The notes beneath the pieces were generated by a model. The model saw only the letters and a program-made list of their open reading frames with translations. It did not search any database and was not told the origin of the DNA. A stretch of 64,000 nucleotides of DNA from VRUE01 sp963747765 (lineage in GTDB: Bacteria; Actinomycetota; Thermoleophilia; Solirubrobacterales; 70-9), in assembly GCA_963747765.1 (NCBI GenBank), contig CAVVGH010000005.1, positions 310,001 through 374,000 of the forward strand, written 5' to 3'. Shown piece by piece: positions 7,784 to 15,155 of this stretch. A program made the translations under genes and the position numbers. Position 1 is the first letter of the stretch, and each line of letters starts with the position of its first letter.

Positions 7784-8401
7784 ATGCCAGCGGCAGACAA
7801 TCCCAGGAGCATCCAACGCCTACACAAACGGTTTGAGCAGCGGCCGTTCCGAGTGTCGGAGGCTGTTGCGGCGGGTGTGAGCAGAGCGACGCTGCACCGG
7901 CTGCGCCAGAAGGGCGAGTTGGTGACCGTCGGCCGTGGAGTCGTGCAGCTCCCTGGTGCCGGCATGGGAATGCTGTCGGGGCTGGCGGTGGTTTCGGCTC
8001 GAGTGCCGGGTGGGACGATCTGTCTCAACTCCGCGCTGGCGTTCTGGGACCTCACCGACGAGATTCCTAAGCAGATCCACGTCGCAGTCCCTCGCGGCGC
8101 ACACCGACCGTCGATTGACCAGCCGCCCACCAAAGTGCACGTCTTCAACGCCGGAACCTTCGAGGTCGACCGGCAACAGGCCCGGACCGACGCCGATGAG
8201 CCGTTCTGGGTCTATTCCCCGGAGCGCACCGTGGTCGACGCGATACGGATGGGACGCTGGATTGGCCACGACATCGCCTTGCATGCGCTGCGCCGCTATA
8301 TGGCACAGCAGGGAGCCAGCGCCGCTCGCTTGGCCGAGCTGGCGCGAGAGCTGGGTGGAAGCGCCAGACTGCGACCTGCGCTGGAGGCACTGCTCAGCTG
8401 A
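7784..8401 (+). CDS. abiEi: AbiEi-family antitoxin (AbiE locus 2)
   Basis: 205 residues. N-terminal winged helix (FRVSEAVAAGVSRATLHRLR, ELVTVGRGVVQLPG) and AbiEi core (GGTICLNSALAFWDLTDEIP, YSPERTVVDAIRMGRWIGHD). It belongs to a different AbiEi subgroup from locus 1. The stop overlaps the toxin start (TGATG). Probable autorepressor acting on the inverted repeat just upstream. Confidence 0.85.
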   Translation: MPAADNPRSIQRLHKRFEQRPFRVSEAVAAGVSRATLHRLRQKGELVTVGRGVVQLPGAGMGMLSGLAVVSARVPGGTICLNSALAFWDLTDEIPKQIHVAVPRGAHRPSIDQPPTKVHVFNAGTFEVDRQQARTDADEPFWVYSPERTVVDAIRMGRWIGHDIALHALRRYMAQQGASAARLAELARELGGSARLRPALEALLS

Positions 8402-9300
8402 TGACCTCGCAAGCCGTCGTCGCCCGGGCAGCACAGGAAGCTTTCAGAGAACTCCGGGCAAAGGCCCGAGCCGAACACGGCGGCAATACTCAGCCGTTGC
8501 TAGTCGTCTACGCCGTGGAGTCCTTCCTCCGGCGCCTGTCCATGTCGGTTCACGCCCCCCAGATGATCCTCAAGGGCGGGATGCTGATGGCAGCGAGCGA
8601 AATCCGGCAAATGACCAAAGACGCCGATCTGTCGACCCATGGCATCACCAACGACGAGGAGAGCGTCCGCGAGATAGTCGCAGGCATCTGCGCACTGGAG
8701 CCGGAGCCCCACGATGGAGTGGTGGTCGACACGGCGACCATCAGGACCGAAGTCATGCGGGAGCAAGACGACTACCGAGGGGTCCGCTGCAAGCTGGTCG
8801 CCGCCCTCGGGCAAGCGCAGATGCCGTTCGCGCTGGACTTCTCTTTCGGCGACTCGGATCATTCGACCGAGATCGAACTGGACTCGATTATCGACCGGGA
8901 ACCCGTGTTTCTAAAGGCATATCCCCTCACGCTCAACTTGGCCGAGAAGGTCGTCACCGCGATGCAGCGGCGCGAGACCAGCACCCGAGATCGCGACTTC
9001 GCCGACCTTTGGGTCGCCAGTCGCCGGCACCGCATAGAGGCAGCTGAGCTCCGTGGGCATATCCTCGCTGTCGCCTCAAACCGCGAACATCCGGTGATGC
9101 CCATGGCAGAGGCCCTGGCAAACATGCCGGATCGCCAGCAGCCGTACGAGGCGATGATCGAGCGCATGTCCTATCTGTCGCCGCCGCCGAAGCAGTGGAC
9201 CGATCTCATCGCCCGGGTGATCGACTTCGTCGATCCACTGCTATCCGACGATGGAGAGCGTTTCTCCCACTGGGATCCGGAAAGACACGCCTGGCTTTAA
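8401..9300 (+). CDS. abiEii: AbiEii-family nucleotidyltransferase toxin (AbiE locus 2)
   Basis: 299 residues. The signature LKGGMLMAASEIRQMTKDAD gives the GG loop and DAD metal-binding residues, and PLTLNLAEKVVTAMQRRETS plus RDRDFADLWV gives the second conserved block. It is translationally coupled to the antitoxin. Full length and undamaged. Confidence 0.85.
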   Translation: MTSQAVVARAAQEAFRELRAKARAEHGGNTQPLLVVYAVESFLRRLSMSVHAPQMILKGGMLMAASEIRQMTKDADLSTHGITNDEESVREIVAGICALEPEPHDGVVVDTATIRTEVMREQDDYRGVRCKLVAALGQAQMPFALDFSFGDSDHSTEIELDSIIDREPVFLKAYPLTLNLAEKVVTAMQRRETSTRDRDFADLWVASRRHRIEAAELRGHILAVASNREHPVMPMAEALANMPDRQQPYEAMIERMSYLSPPPKQWTDLIARVIDFVDPLLSDDGERFSHWDPERHAWL

Positions 9301-9325
9301 AGCCAGGTCGGCAGAAAAGCGCGGC

Positions 9326-9777
9326 TCAGAAGCCGAGCGTGCCGACGGGGGTGCCCGTGCCGGCGGGGGCGCTGAAGGGATTGACGAAGCTGACTCCGGT
9401 TCTGGCGAAATCGTCACTGTTGCCGGTCGCGACGGTAAGGCCCGTCACCTTCGCCGTCGCCGCGATCAGGCTGTCGATAACGGGCAGCGGGTCGGGGACG
9501 TTCATCCTTCCCCACTCCTCGGGATCGCGCGATCGACGCCGAGGACGCGATCTTGGTGCGCACCTGAGATCCGGCCCAGCCAGCTTTCCAACGCGCCGGC
9601 GGCCTCGGGATCGCGGCGCCGGATACTCTCAATTCCCTTGCGGATCTCACCCAGCGTCAGGACGCTGAGGAAGACCTCGTCGTCGGCCAGAGCCGCGAAC
9701 CACGAGGCGACGTGCGGGTCGGCGCGCTCGCCCTTGCGCAGCTCGGAGATGACGTCGGTGTCGATCAGATAAGGCAC
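9326..9777 (-). pseudogene. vapC: VapC PIN-domain toxin, frameshifted
   Basis: 9777-9502 encodes MPYLIDTDVISELRKGERAD through the PIN core, with the first catalytic Asp. The reading frame breaks near 9520, after which another frame continues the same protein (PLPVIDSLIAATAKVTGLTV, ATGNSDDFARTGVSFVNPF) with the remaining acidic residues. A single small indel accounts for it. Joined, the protein would be about 145 residues, normal for VapC. Either inactive or a sequencing error. Confidence 0.75.
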
Positions 9778-9787
9778 GGACCGACAC

Positions 9788-9984
9788 TCAGAGCTCGACC
9801 GGCCGGCCTCGGTCGGCAGGCCGCCCGAAGTCCCGGTCCTCGCCGACGTCGGGAATCTCGAGCAGGAGCTTCTTCAAAGAGATTGGCGGGCCCGGATGCC
9901 TCAAGGCACCGCGATCGAGAAGCCGAGGTCGTCGACGACACGTGCTCCATTCACGCCCTCGGGGTTCAGTAATTCCTCGGTCAT
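9788..9984 (-). pseudogene. VapB-like antitoxin remnant
   Basis: Directly upstream of vapC the minus strand reads LKKLLLEIPDVGEDRDFGRP and ends VEL at 9788, a typical VapB C-terminus. An ATG at 9984 opens only 27 codons in another frame before a stop. The antitoxin is therefore truncated or frameshifted. Confidence 0.45.
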
Positions 9985-10015
9985 GAACGTCTCACGTGAC
10001 GTTGGCAGAGAGGGA

Positions 10016-10330
10016 CTACCCCCGTCCCAACCTCCAGCGCCTGATCTTTCCGCCTTGGGTCGGCGGGGGAACGGGCGGCAGGGGGGTGCCGTCCAAGATG
10101 GCGCGGGGCGCAGCCTCGACCATCCACTCGACGCGGGAGGGACCGATCAGCTCCCGCGCTGCCTTGAGCGCCCACCATTCCGGGGCGCGCACGGCGCCTT
10201 CGGCGCTATGGGCGTCGGAGGCGATCACGTGTGCGAGGCCCTCGCGCAGCAGATCGTGCGCCAACCGCGCCGATCGCGAGCGCCGCGGCGACTCTGCGAG
10301 CGAGCCCACGGTGATCTGCACCAGCACGCC
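10016..10330 (-). pseudogene. CpsB-type tyrosine phosphatase (PHP) C-terminal fragment
   Basis: Minus-strand translation contains VQITVGSLAESPRRSRSARL, AHDLLREGLAHVIASDAHSA and VEWMVEAAPRAILDGTPLPP, the C-terminal third of CpsB/YwqE-like phosphatases, which reverse BY-kinase phosphorylation. The His- and Asp-rich N-terminal PHP motifs are missing. The upstream 110 bp (MPKAIVATSMGAPDG frame) is of unknown origin. Confidence 0.7.
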
Positions 10331-10449
10331 GCGGACTCCAACAGGTGCTCCTCGAAAATCAGCATCTTCTTGGCGAGCCCGTCGGGCGCGCCCATCGAGG
10401 TGGCGACGATCGCCTTCGGCATGTCGATCGGCCCGGAGTGTCTGCGAAG

Positions 10450-10788
10450 TTAGAGAACGACGAGCTCGCGCTCGGGGTGCTTGGCCGAGCCGAACTCGAA
10501 GCCGAGGACGGCACGGGCGCCGAAGGCGTCACCCAGCTTCTTGAGGGTCTGCGGGCTGGTGGCGTGCTGGCCGCTCTCAATGCGAGAGATCGCCGACGCC
10601 GTTGTGCCCATGCGGGCGGCCAGCTCTGCCTGTGTCAAGCCGAGAGCAGCGCGGCGCATGATGACGATGCGGGCCAGCTCCTCGTATGGAGCGAGGCGGT
10701 CGTACTCGGCCCTGAACTCGGGGCCCTCGAGAGACTGCTTGATGTCTTCCGAAACGGACTTTCCGACGGGGCTGATCTGCTTGCTCAT
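10450..10788 (-). CDS. XRE-family antitoxin, copy B
   Basis: 112 residues, nearly identical to copy A at 5324-5662, with the same helix-turn-helix and the same C-terminal FGARAVLGFEFG stretch. It lies 52 bp downstream of a truncated Gp49-like toxin gene, the usual toxin-first HigBA order. AGAGG precedes the ATG. The operator palindrome between the genes is retained. Confidence 0.85.
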   Translation of the reverse strand: MSKQISPVGKSVSEDIKQSLEGPEFRAEYDRLAPYEELARIVIMRRAALGLTQAELAARMGTTASAISRIESGQHATSPQTLKKLGDAFGARAVLGFEFGSAKHPERELVVL

Positions 10789-10808
10789 CGTTTACCTCTG
10801 CTTGGCAG

Positions 10809-10826
10809 GTTAGCAGCTATGCTAAC
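10809..10826. promoter_or_regulatory. Operator of XRE copy B
   Basis: Same GTTAGCA-GCTA-TGCTAAC palindrome as 5683-5700, located between the toxin remnant and the XRE gene, so the antitoxin probably has its own autoregulated promoter. Confidence 0.6.
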
Positions 10827-10840
10827 AATGGCCACGGGGG

Positions 10841-11116
10841 TCACGGGGCATCGCGACCGGCGGCGCGCGGTGGTTTCCGGCGGTAGAGCACGCGGTAGTG
10901 GTCGGAACCCATATGGCAGCGCAGCTCCGGCAGGTCACCCTCGACCTGGGAGCTGTGGGGGAATGGCAGGTGAGGCACCGCATCGGAGAGGTCGTTAAGC
11001 CTGTCGATCTGGCGTTTCAGCGCAGCGCGGGGCTTGGCATCGAGTCCGGCCACGAACTCCAAGACGGGTTCGCCGCCGTCGGTGGCTCGGTAGTAGACGG
11101 CCTGGAGCGTGTTCAC
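10841..11116 (-). pseudogene. Gp49/HigB-like RelE-superfamily toxin, C-terminally truncated
   Basis: 91 residues from GTG. Residues 1-80 match Gp49-like (DUF891) toxins: VYYRATDGGEPVLEFVAGLD, LPFPHSSQVEGDLPELRCHM, YRVLYRR. The family normally continues with about 35 more residues (a F-x-L-L-H-x-F strand and catalytic basic residues); here they are replaced by KPPRAAGRDAP from a recombination junction also found at 5715. Probably inactive. Confidence 0.7.
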
Positions 11117-11246
11117 GACGCACCCGCGATATGTAAACGCTGCTTCACGGAGAGCAGGCTATGGTCGCTTGCGGCGTTTTGTCGTCACCGCTCGCGATTC
11201 GGGGCAATAGGAATAGCTGAGGGCATGCACCTTTATCAAGGCGCCA

Positions 11247-11470
11247 GCGCCCCAAAACTCTCCCCCGCGCGGACGATCGGCGCGCCTCGCGGGAGGCGAT
11301 CCCCAGCGGCTCATTTCTATGAGCCGCTGGGGACAGGTGTTCAGTCAGGGGTGAAAACAGGCTGCAGATGGCTCTGGAGAGCCAAGTGGCTACGGACAGT
11401 CTGTCCGTAGCCCTGGACGCAGACGGGAGGTTTCTTACCTGCTGCGAGATTTTCGCCCGCGGAGGCTGCC
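11247..11470. repeat. Hairpin-rich repeat E, long copy
   Basis: Starts with an inverted L-type leader. It contains four stems: CCCCAGCGGCTCAT with its complement (about 11300-11331, TTCT loop), TGGCTC/GAGCCA, GGCTACGGACA/TGTCCGTAGCC (about 11388-11412) and GGAGGC/GCCTCC (about 11461-11474). The same order recurs at 25.17-25.44 kb with changed but still paired bases. No credible protein is encoded across it. Confidence 0.6.
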
Positions 11471-11549
11471 TCCACTCGGGGGGCGTCGATTCGTTCAGGC
11501 GGTTCCGGATGGCGATTCGCCACGAAGGGACTGGCTGCTCGTTGGAGCG

Positions 11550-11771
11550 GCAGGTCAGCTCGCCGGCGCGCGCGGCCGGGCATCGCAGGGCTGTCCCCTC
11601 GGCCTTGGTCAGCCGGAGCATGAAGTCGTCCGGAAAGCGCCAGACGTTCCTTTTCACCTGCTCCACCAGGCGCCTGGTCTCTACGCCGTACAGCCCAGCC
11701 AGATCTTCATCCAGTTCGACCTTCGCCAGCTGTTGATCGCTCAGATCGCAGAGATCCAGTGCCGTCGGCAA
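11550..11771 (-). pseudogene. ORF6N-domain protein, N-terminal fragment
   Basis: Encodes KVELDEDLAGLYGVETRRLV, EQVKRNVWRFPDDFMLRLTK, the start of an ORF6N (KilA-N-like DNA-binding) domain, then breaks off after the residues that precede LRSQ. Other pieces of this family lie at 18.5, 21.4 and 24.4 kb. Confidence 0.65.
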
Positions 11772-11808
11772 GCTCGCCGACCGAGCGGGGCCTTCGCGAA
11801 TCAGTCCG

Positions 11809-11979
11809 CTACTTCAGTACGCCAGCTTCGCGCAGCGTGCGGCGTCTGCGCGCGGCTCGCTCCTCGGATTCCTGTAGGAAACGCTCGATCCGGCGCGAGT
11901 CGTTTCGGGACCTTCGCAGCGTCCGCTGGATCGACGTGATTCGCTCGCGAAACAGGACTTCGAGCTCACCTTGGGTCAT
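11809..11979 (-). CDS. Small Arg-rich helical protein
   Basis: 56 residues (MTQGELEVLFRERITSIQRT and an Arg/Glu-rich helix). A strong GGAGGG lies 4 nt before the ATG at 11979, and the gene overlaps the end of the upstream membrane-protein gene by 14 nt. No known domain. Confidence 0.5.
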   Translation of the reverse strand: MTQGELEVLFRERITSIQRTLRRSRNDSRRIERFLQESEERAARRRRTLREAGVLK

Positions 11980-12436
11980 CGTGCCCTCCACGCTCTCCAA
12001 TCTTACCCAGCCCCCCGGTGAGTGCACCCTCGGCTGCTGCGAGTTCCTCGTCGAGCTCGTCGACCTTGGCCTTGGCGTCCACGAGCATCTCCCTCAGCAC
12101 ACCGTTTTCGGCCTCCAGCTCGGACACTTGGGCCGAAACCTCAACCGGGCCGACGCGCGTTAGCCACTGCCGGCGTCCGGCAAGGGCTACCACGGAGACG
12201 ACGACGTAGCCCGCCGCTGCGATCGTCGCGACTCGCAGTGCCGCGAGAACCGCGCTGCTCGCGATCAGGCTGTCGAGGAAGTCTGGCTGCCGCGGGGACG
12301 GAATGGGGTCCAGGATCGTGTCGCCGAGCGCGTAAAGCCCCGCGAGCAGGCAGAGCGGGAGTATCGCGGCGACAAGCAGCTTGCCGGTCGAGCGACGCAG
12401 CCTCTGCACTCTGGAAGCCCAGCTGTTCTCGGACAC
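11966..12436 (-). CDS. Two-helix membrane protein with cytoplasmic coiled coil
   Basis: 156 residues from GTG. Membrane helices at about 18-38 and 66-88 are followed by a coiled coil (VSAQVSELEAENGVLREMLV, KAKVDELDEELAAAEGAL). It forms an operon with the 56-residue gene. A 31-bp sequence 35 bp upstream of its start is also found upstream of an unrelated operon at 14.9 kb. Function unknown. Confidence 0.6.
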   Translation of the reverse strand: MSENSWASRVQRLRRSTGKLLVAAILPLCLLAGLYALGDTILDPIPSPRQPDFLDSLIASSAVLAALRVATIAAAGYVVVSVVALAGRRQWLTRVGPVEVSAQVSELEAENGVLREMLVDAKAKVDELDEELAAAEGALTGGLGKIGERGGHDDPR

Positions 12437-12470
12437 GATGGGGCGACGCTATCGAGGCCCATGTGACGGG

Positions 12471-12501
12471 TGGTGCGCACAAACGAACAATTCAGTGACG
12501 A
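12471..12501. repeat. 31-bp promoter-region repeat, copy 1
   Basis: Identical to 14909-14939 (GTGCGCACAAACGAACAATT core). Both copies lie just upstream of minus-strand operons (35 and 29 bp from the starts), suggesting a shared promoter or operator. Confidence 0.5.
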
Positions 12502-12604
12502 CCGGCGCCGTTCCGAGCGGAAGAACTGGATGGGGAGGACCACGGCGTCGATCGAAGAGGACACCCCTCTTGAAGGTCAAGGCCATGGTGGTGCAACTCT
12601 CCCC

Positions 12605-12800
12605 CCGGCCTGATCACACGCCCGGTTGAAGGAGCGGGCACCGTCTGTCTCATCGAGCGGGAGGACCGCCCCGGGCAATGGAACCTCATCGGCGGGCGGA
12701 TCAGGCGCGAGGAGACTGTAGGCGGCGCGGCGCGGCGCCACCTGCTCTCCACTCTTGGCCCAGGGGTCAGCTGGACGAGGAGCGACTTCAGCCACAGCAC
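12605..12800 (+). pseudogene. DUF4916 (Nudix-like) fragment, copy 1
   Basis: Encodes TVCLIEREDRPGQWNLIGGR, then IRREETVGGAARRHLLSTLG, the Nudix-like middle of the protein found nearly complete at 25587-26123. Its start and its C-terminal half are missing. Confidence 0.65.
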
Positions 12801-12900
12801 CATCTCGGGCTCACCGCGCTCGTGAGCCGTCACATACTTGTGGACCATCGCCGCGATCACGTGGGAGTCCTCGAGGGCGGCGAGGGCTCCGATCAGCTGC
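12797..12900 (-). pseudogene. GDP-fucose-synthase-like epimerase fragment 1
   Basis: Encodes LEDSHVIAAMVHKYVTAHER, GEPEMVLW, which aligns with the conserved NSHVIPALIRKF region of GDP-L-fucose synthases and related SDR epimerases. It abuts the DUF4916 fragment in opposite orientation. Confidence 0.6.
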
Positions 12901-13296
12901 TCAGGCGTGGCTGTGGTGCCGGCGCTTCCCGGAGCGGGCGGTCGTGCCGAACCGAGCACGCTTGGCGCCAGGCTGCTTTCGACGGGCGGCTCCGTTTGCC
13001 ACGATCTCCACCCTCGCCCCGAGAGCGTCGGCGATGGCAGCCACAGTCTTCAACTCCGGATTGACGTCGGCCGTGAAAAGCCGGCGGATGCTAGACGGCT
13101 CCTTCCCGATGGCTCGAGCCAACTCGGCCTTCGACATTCCCGCCTGCTCCCGCAGCTCGTCGAGCTGGCGGACAACAGCATCGATCTGGGCGATCTCGCG
13201 CCGCTGGCGCTCGAACTCAACCCGAAACTCGGAATCCTCTTCGAGGCGCCTGGTGAGTCGGCGATCGTGGTAGGTCGTGTCGAGCTTGACTGCCAA
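12901..13296 (-). CDS. HTH (XRE-type) antitoxin-like regulator
   Basis: 131 residues from a TTG at 13296 (MAVKLDTTYHDRRLTRRLEE). A Glu/Arg-rich helix precedes a helix-turn-helix (AGMSKAELARAIGKEPSSIR, ADVNPELKTVAAIADALGAR). This layout is typical of HigA-like antitoxins. The C-terminus (ARRKQPGAKRARFGTTARSG) runs into the neighbouring fragment and may be extended artificially. No toxin gene is adjacent. A near-palindrome lies just upstream. Confidence 0.65.
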   Translation of the reverse strand: MAVKLDTTYHDRRLTRRLEEDSEFRVEFERQRREIAQIDAVVRQLDELREQAGMSKAELARAIGKEPSSIRRLFTADVNPELKTVAAIADALGARVEIVANGAARRKQPGAKRARFGTTARSGKRRHHSHA

Positions 13297-13326
13297 AGCA
13301 ATTCTCGGTTCCCGATTTCGGACCAG

Positions 13327-13344
13327 CGTAGCATATATGTTACG
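13327..13344. promoter_or_regulatory. Near-palindromic operator
   Basis: CGTAGCATATATGTTACG, symmetric around CATATATG with one mismatched pair, 31 bp upstream of the HTH gene. Confidence 0.45.
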
Positions 13345-13419
13345 CGCGTAGATGGACTGGAACGTTTCCGCCCTGCCGCCTGCCCGGGTGGCCGACTCCC
13401 CGTGGCCCATGACCTCCCC

Positions 13420-13500
13420 TTGACACGGGCCCGCTCCTTCATGGATGACTTTCTCGCGGTAGGAGAGATCCATCGACGCCAGGAGGCGTTGCTCCTCCAA
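13420..13500 (-). pseudogene. Duplicate of the MazE-like antitoxin C-terminal region
   Basis: Encodes EEQRLLASMDLSYREKV, matching residues 43-58 of the antitoxin at 13867-14109, then diverges. A partial duplication beyond the end of the toxin gene. Confidence 0.55.
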
Positions 13501-13504
13501 GAGC

Positions 13505-13870
13505 TCAGCGGCTGTGCCCGAGGCCGATCAGGATGCCTGTCCGCCTCGCGACGGCGTCCACCGTCGCGGTGGAGGCGAGGCCAACTCGGCGCCGCAGGCG
13601 CCGAGTCGAAACCGAGCGAACCATCTCCGGCATCGCGAAGCTGACCTTGGTCAAGCCGGCTTCAGGTGGATCGAGCCGCGTGTGAAGTGAGTTGCACCAG
13701 TCGGTCGTCGTCAGCGGGACCCCGATGACAAGCCCCGCGGCCGATCGGTTCATCGGCCCGATCGACAGCACGAGCAGCGGGCGCCTGCCGCTCTGCTCGC
13801 GGCCCTCGACCGGGTCCAGCTCGGCCTCGTAGACCTCGCCCCGCTGGGGCTCTGGCGCCGCCACCTTCAA
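13505..13870 (-). CDS. mazF: MazF/PemK-family endoribonuclease toxin
   Basis: 121 residues. Family motifs: RGEVYEAELDPVEGREQSGR, RPLLVLS, VIGVPLTTTD, SFAMPEMVRSVSTRRLRRRV and a final GILIGLG strand. MazF enzymes cleave mRNA at short sequences; the conserved Arg in EGREQSGRRP and the Thr/Ser of the PLTTT strand are present. A TTG start overlaps the antitoxin stop by 4 nt, with an in-frame GTG two codons later. Complete. Confidence 0.85.
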   Translation of the reverse strand: MKVAAPEPQRGEVYEAELDPVEGREQSGRRPLLVLSIGPMNRSAAGLVIGVPLTTTDWCNSLHTRLDPPEAGLTKVSFAMPEMVRSVSTRRLRRRVGLASTATVDAVARRTGILIGLGHSR

Positions 13871-14109
13871 CGCTCGTCGGCGAGCCCGTCGAGGAGGGTG
13901 GCGTCCCAGCTCGCCATCTCCTCGTGGACCTCACCTCCGCGCTCGCGGTAGGAGCGGTCCATCGACGCCAGCAGGCGCTGCTCCTCCAGGAGCTCGGCGG
14001 CCACGTCAAGCACCTCGACCACGCTCTTTCCGGCCAGCTCTGCCTCCAGGGCGAGCTTTCGCTGCGTGCTGCGCCGCACGCGGATGGTGGTCGTCTTGAC
14101 GGCTGCCAC
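13867..14109 (-). CDS. mazE: Ribbon-helix-helix antitoxin (MazE-like)
   Basis: 80 residues. The N-terminus KTTTIRVRRSTQRKLALEAE then AGKSVVEVLDVAAELLEEQ is a ribbon-helix-helix DNA-binding fold; the acidic C-terminus would bind MazF. The GTG start lies exactly 6 nt after a TAGACT -10 (14121-14116), so translation is probably leaderless. Two direct TGTAGAC repeats overlap the -10 and could be operator half-sites. Confidence 0.8.
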   Translation of the reverse strand: MAAVKTTTIRVRRSTQRKLALEAELAGKSVVEVLDVAAELLEEQRLLASMDRSYRERGGEVHEEMASWDATLLDGLADER

Positions 14110-14299
14110 AACGCCAGTCTACAGAATCGTCTACACCTTCCACGATCGATTCCATGTCTCTCCAAGGTCGTTGGAGAGCAATTCTCTCCCCCTTCTTGGG
14201 CTCGAACGCGAAGGCGGTCGGCCGGCCGACGCGCTCAGCCGACTGCCGCGGTTGCCCGGAAGCTATCCACCATCGCCGAAGGTGGCGTTGGAGCGCGGA

Positions 14300-14527
14300 C
14301 TAACGGGCGGCGATCTCGGGCTTGAGAATGCGACTACTGCCGTCGGCAGCCACGAGGACGACCGAGCGCCCTTCGTCGGCAGCGCGCTGGATCTCGTGGC
14401 CCGCCGAAGGGGCGTCCGCATCGATGAAGGCGGCTCGCTCGGGATAGGGCGAGCGACCCTCGATTGCGAGGTCAATAGCTTCGTCCATCACCTTGGCGGC
14501 GGGGGAGCGATCGCCGTCGGTGCTCAT
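14300..14527 (-). CDS. Small protein, second gene of an uncharacterised pair
   Basis: 75 residues from the ATG at 14527, which overlaps the upstream stop (ATGA). Sequence MSTDGDRSPAAKVMDEAIDL ends with a strand pattern SVVLVAADGSSRILKPE resembling a short antitoxin, but I cannot assign a family. Confidence 0.55.
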   Translation of the reverse strand: MSTDGDRSPAAKVMDEAIDLAIEGRSPYPERAAFIDADAPSAGHEIQRAADEGRSVVLVAADGSSRILKPEIAAR

Positions 14528-14880
14528 CGCTTTTCCCATCCTTCGATCATCTCGCTGTATCCGCTTTCGATCTCCTCAGTCGCGGCACGCATTCCTTCGC
14601 CAAGAGTACCGCCGTGAAACGGCACCCCCGCCTGTTTGCCCTCGCGGCGAGTGTGGCGATGCATCTCGTTGTGCCCGTGAGCGCCGTCGTAGACGCGAAT
14701 CGTCTCGGCGGCTCCCTCCATTTCAAGCAACAAGACCACCGCGTAGTCGGTGACCTCTCGGCGCTCTGACACGAACTCGACTGAGAGCATTGCCCCGAGG
14801 ACGTAATCGAGAGTGCGCACGTAGTCGGCACTCACGAAATCCAGATCTCCCGTCTGGCTGAGCCATTCGTCGTCACACAA
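14524..14880 (-). CDS. Hypothetical protein, first gene of an uncharacterised pair
   Basis: 118 residues from a TTG start. An alpha/beta N-terminal part (DYVLGAMLSVEFVSERREVT, DYAVVLLLEMEGAAETIRVY) is followed by a His-rich stretch DGAHGHNEMHRHTRREGKQA and a helical end. The organisation and coupling to a small downstream gene are TA-like; no catalytic motif is certain. The 31-bp repeat lies 29 bp upstream. Confidence 0.55.
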   Translation of the reverse strand: MCDDEWLSQTGDLDFVSADYVRTLDYVLGAMLSVEFVSERREVTDYAVVLLLEMEGAAETIRVYDGAHGHNEMHRHTRREGKQAGVPFHGGTLGEGMRAATEEIESGYSEMIEGWEKR

Positions 14881-14908
14881 TCGACGCTACGGCAACCCGG
14901 CTCACAGA

Positions 14909-14939
14909 TGGTGCGCACAAACGAACAATTCAGTGACGA
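14909..14939. repeat. 31-bp promoter-region repeat, copy 2
   Basis: Exact copy of 12471-12501, upstream of a different operon. Confidence 0.5.
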
Positions 14940-14959
14940 TGCCCGGGCCCGCCGGACGA

Positions 14960-15155
14960 AAATCAGCTCAGGCCTTGCGCAGGACGTGAGCTCGGAGCGC
15001 GAGACGGTGGTAGACCTCAGGCATGTTGCCGCGAACCGAATGGAGTCCCAGGAAGCTCTCCACCGTCGCCCGCAGGCCCTCCCCCGTAGAGGTTCGCGAT
15101 CACCGGCACGCAGGAGTCGACCCCGTACTGGCGCCGGTAGGCGTCCTACGTGGCA
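14960..15155 (-). pseudogene. GDP-fucose-synthase-like epimerase fragment 2 and flanking scrap
   Basis: 15070-15150 encodes YRRQYGVDSCVPVIANLYG, the segment that precedes the YGPGDNFD motif in GDP-fucose synthases; the YGPEDNFD part itself is found 1.7 kb away at 16.9 kb. 14960-15060 is similar to 19415-19545. Confidence 0.55.

Noticed and set aside
11145..11771. 208-codon minus-strand ORF as one gene
   Set aside because: Only the first 70 codons are ORF6N; the rest reads through repeat E, whose stems explain the sequence better than a protein.
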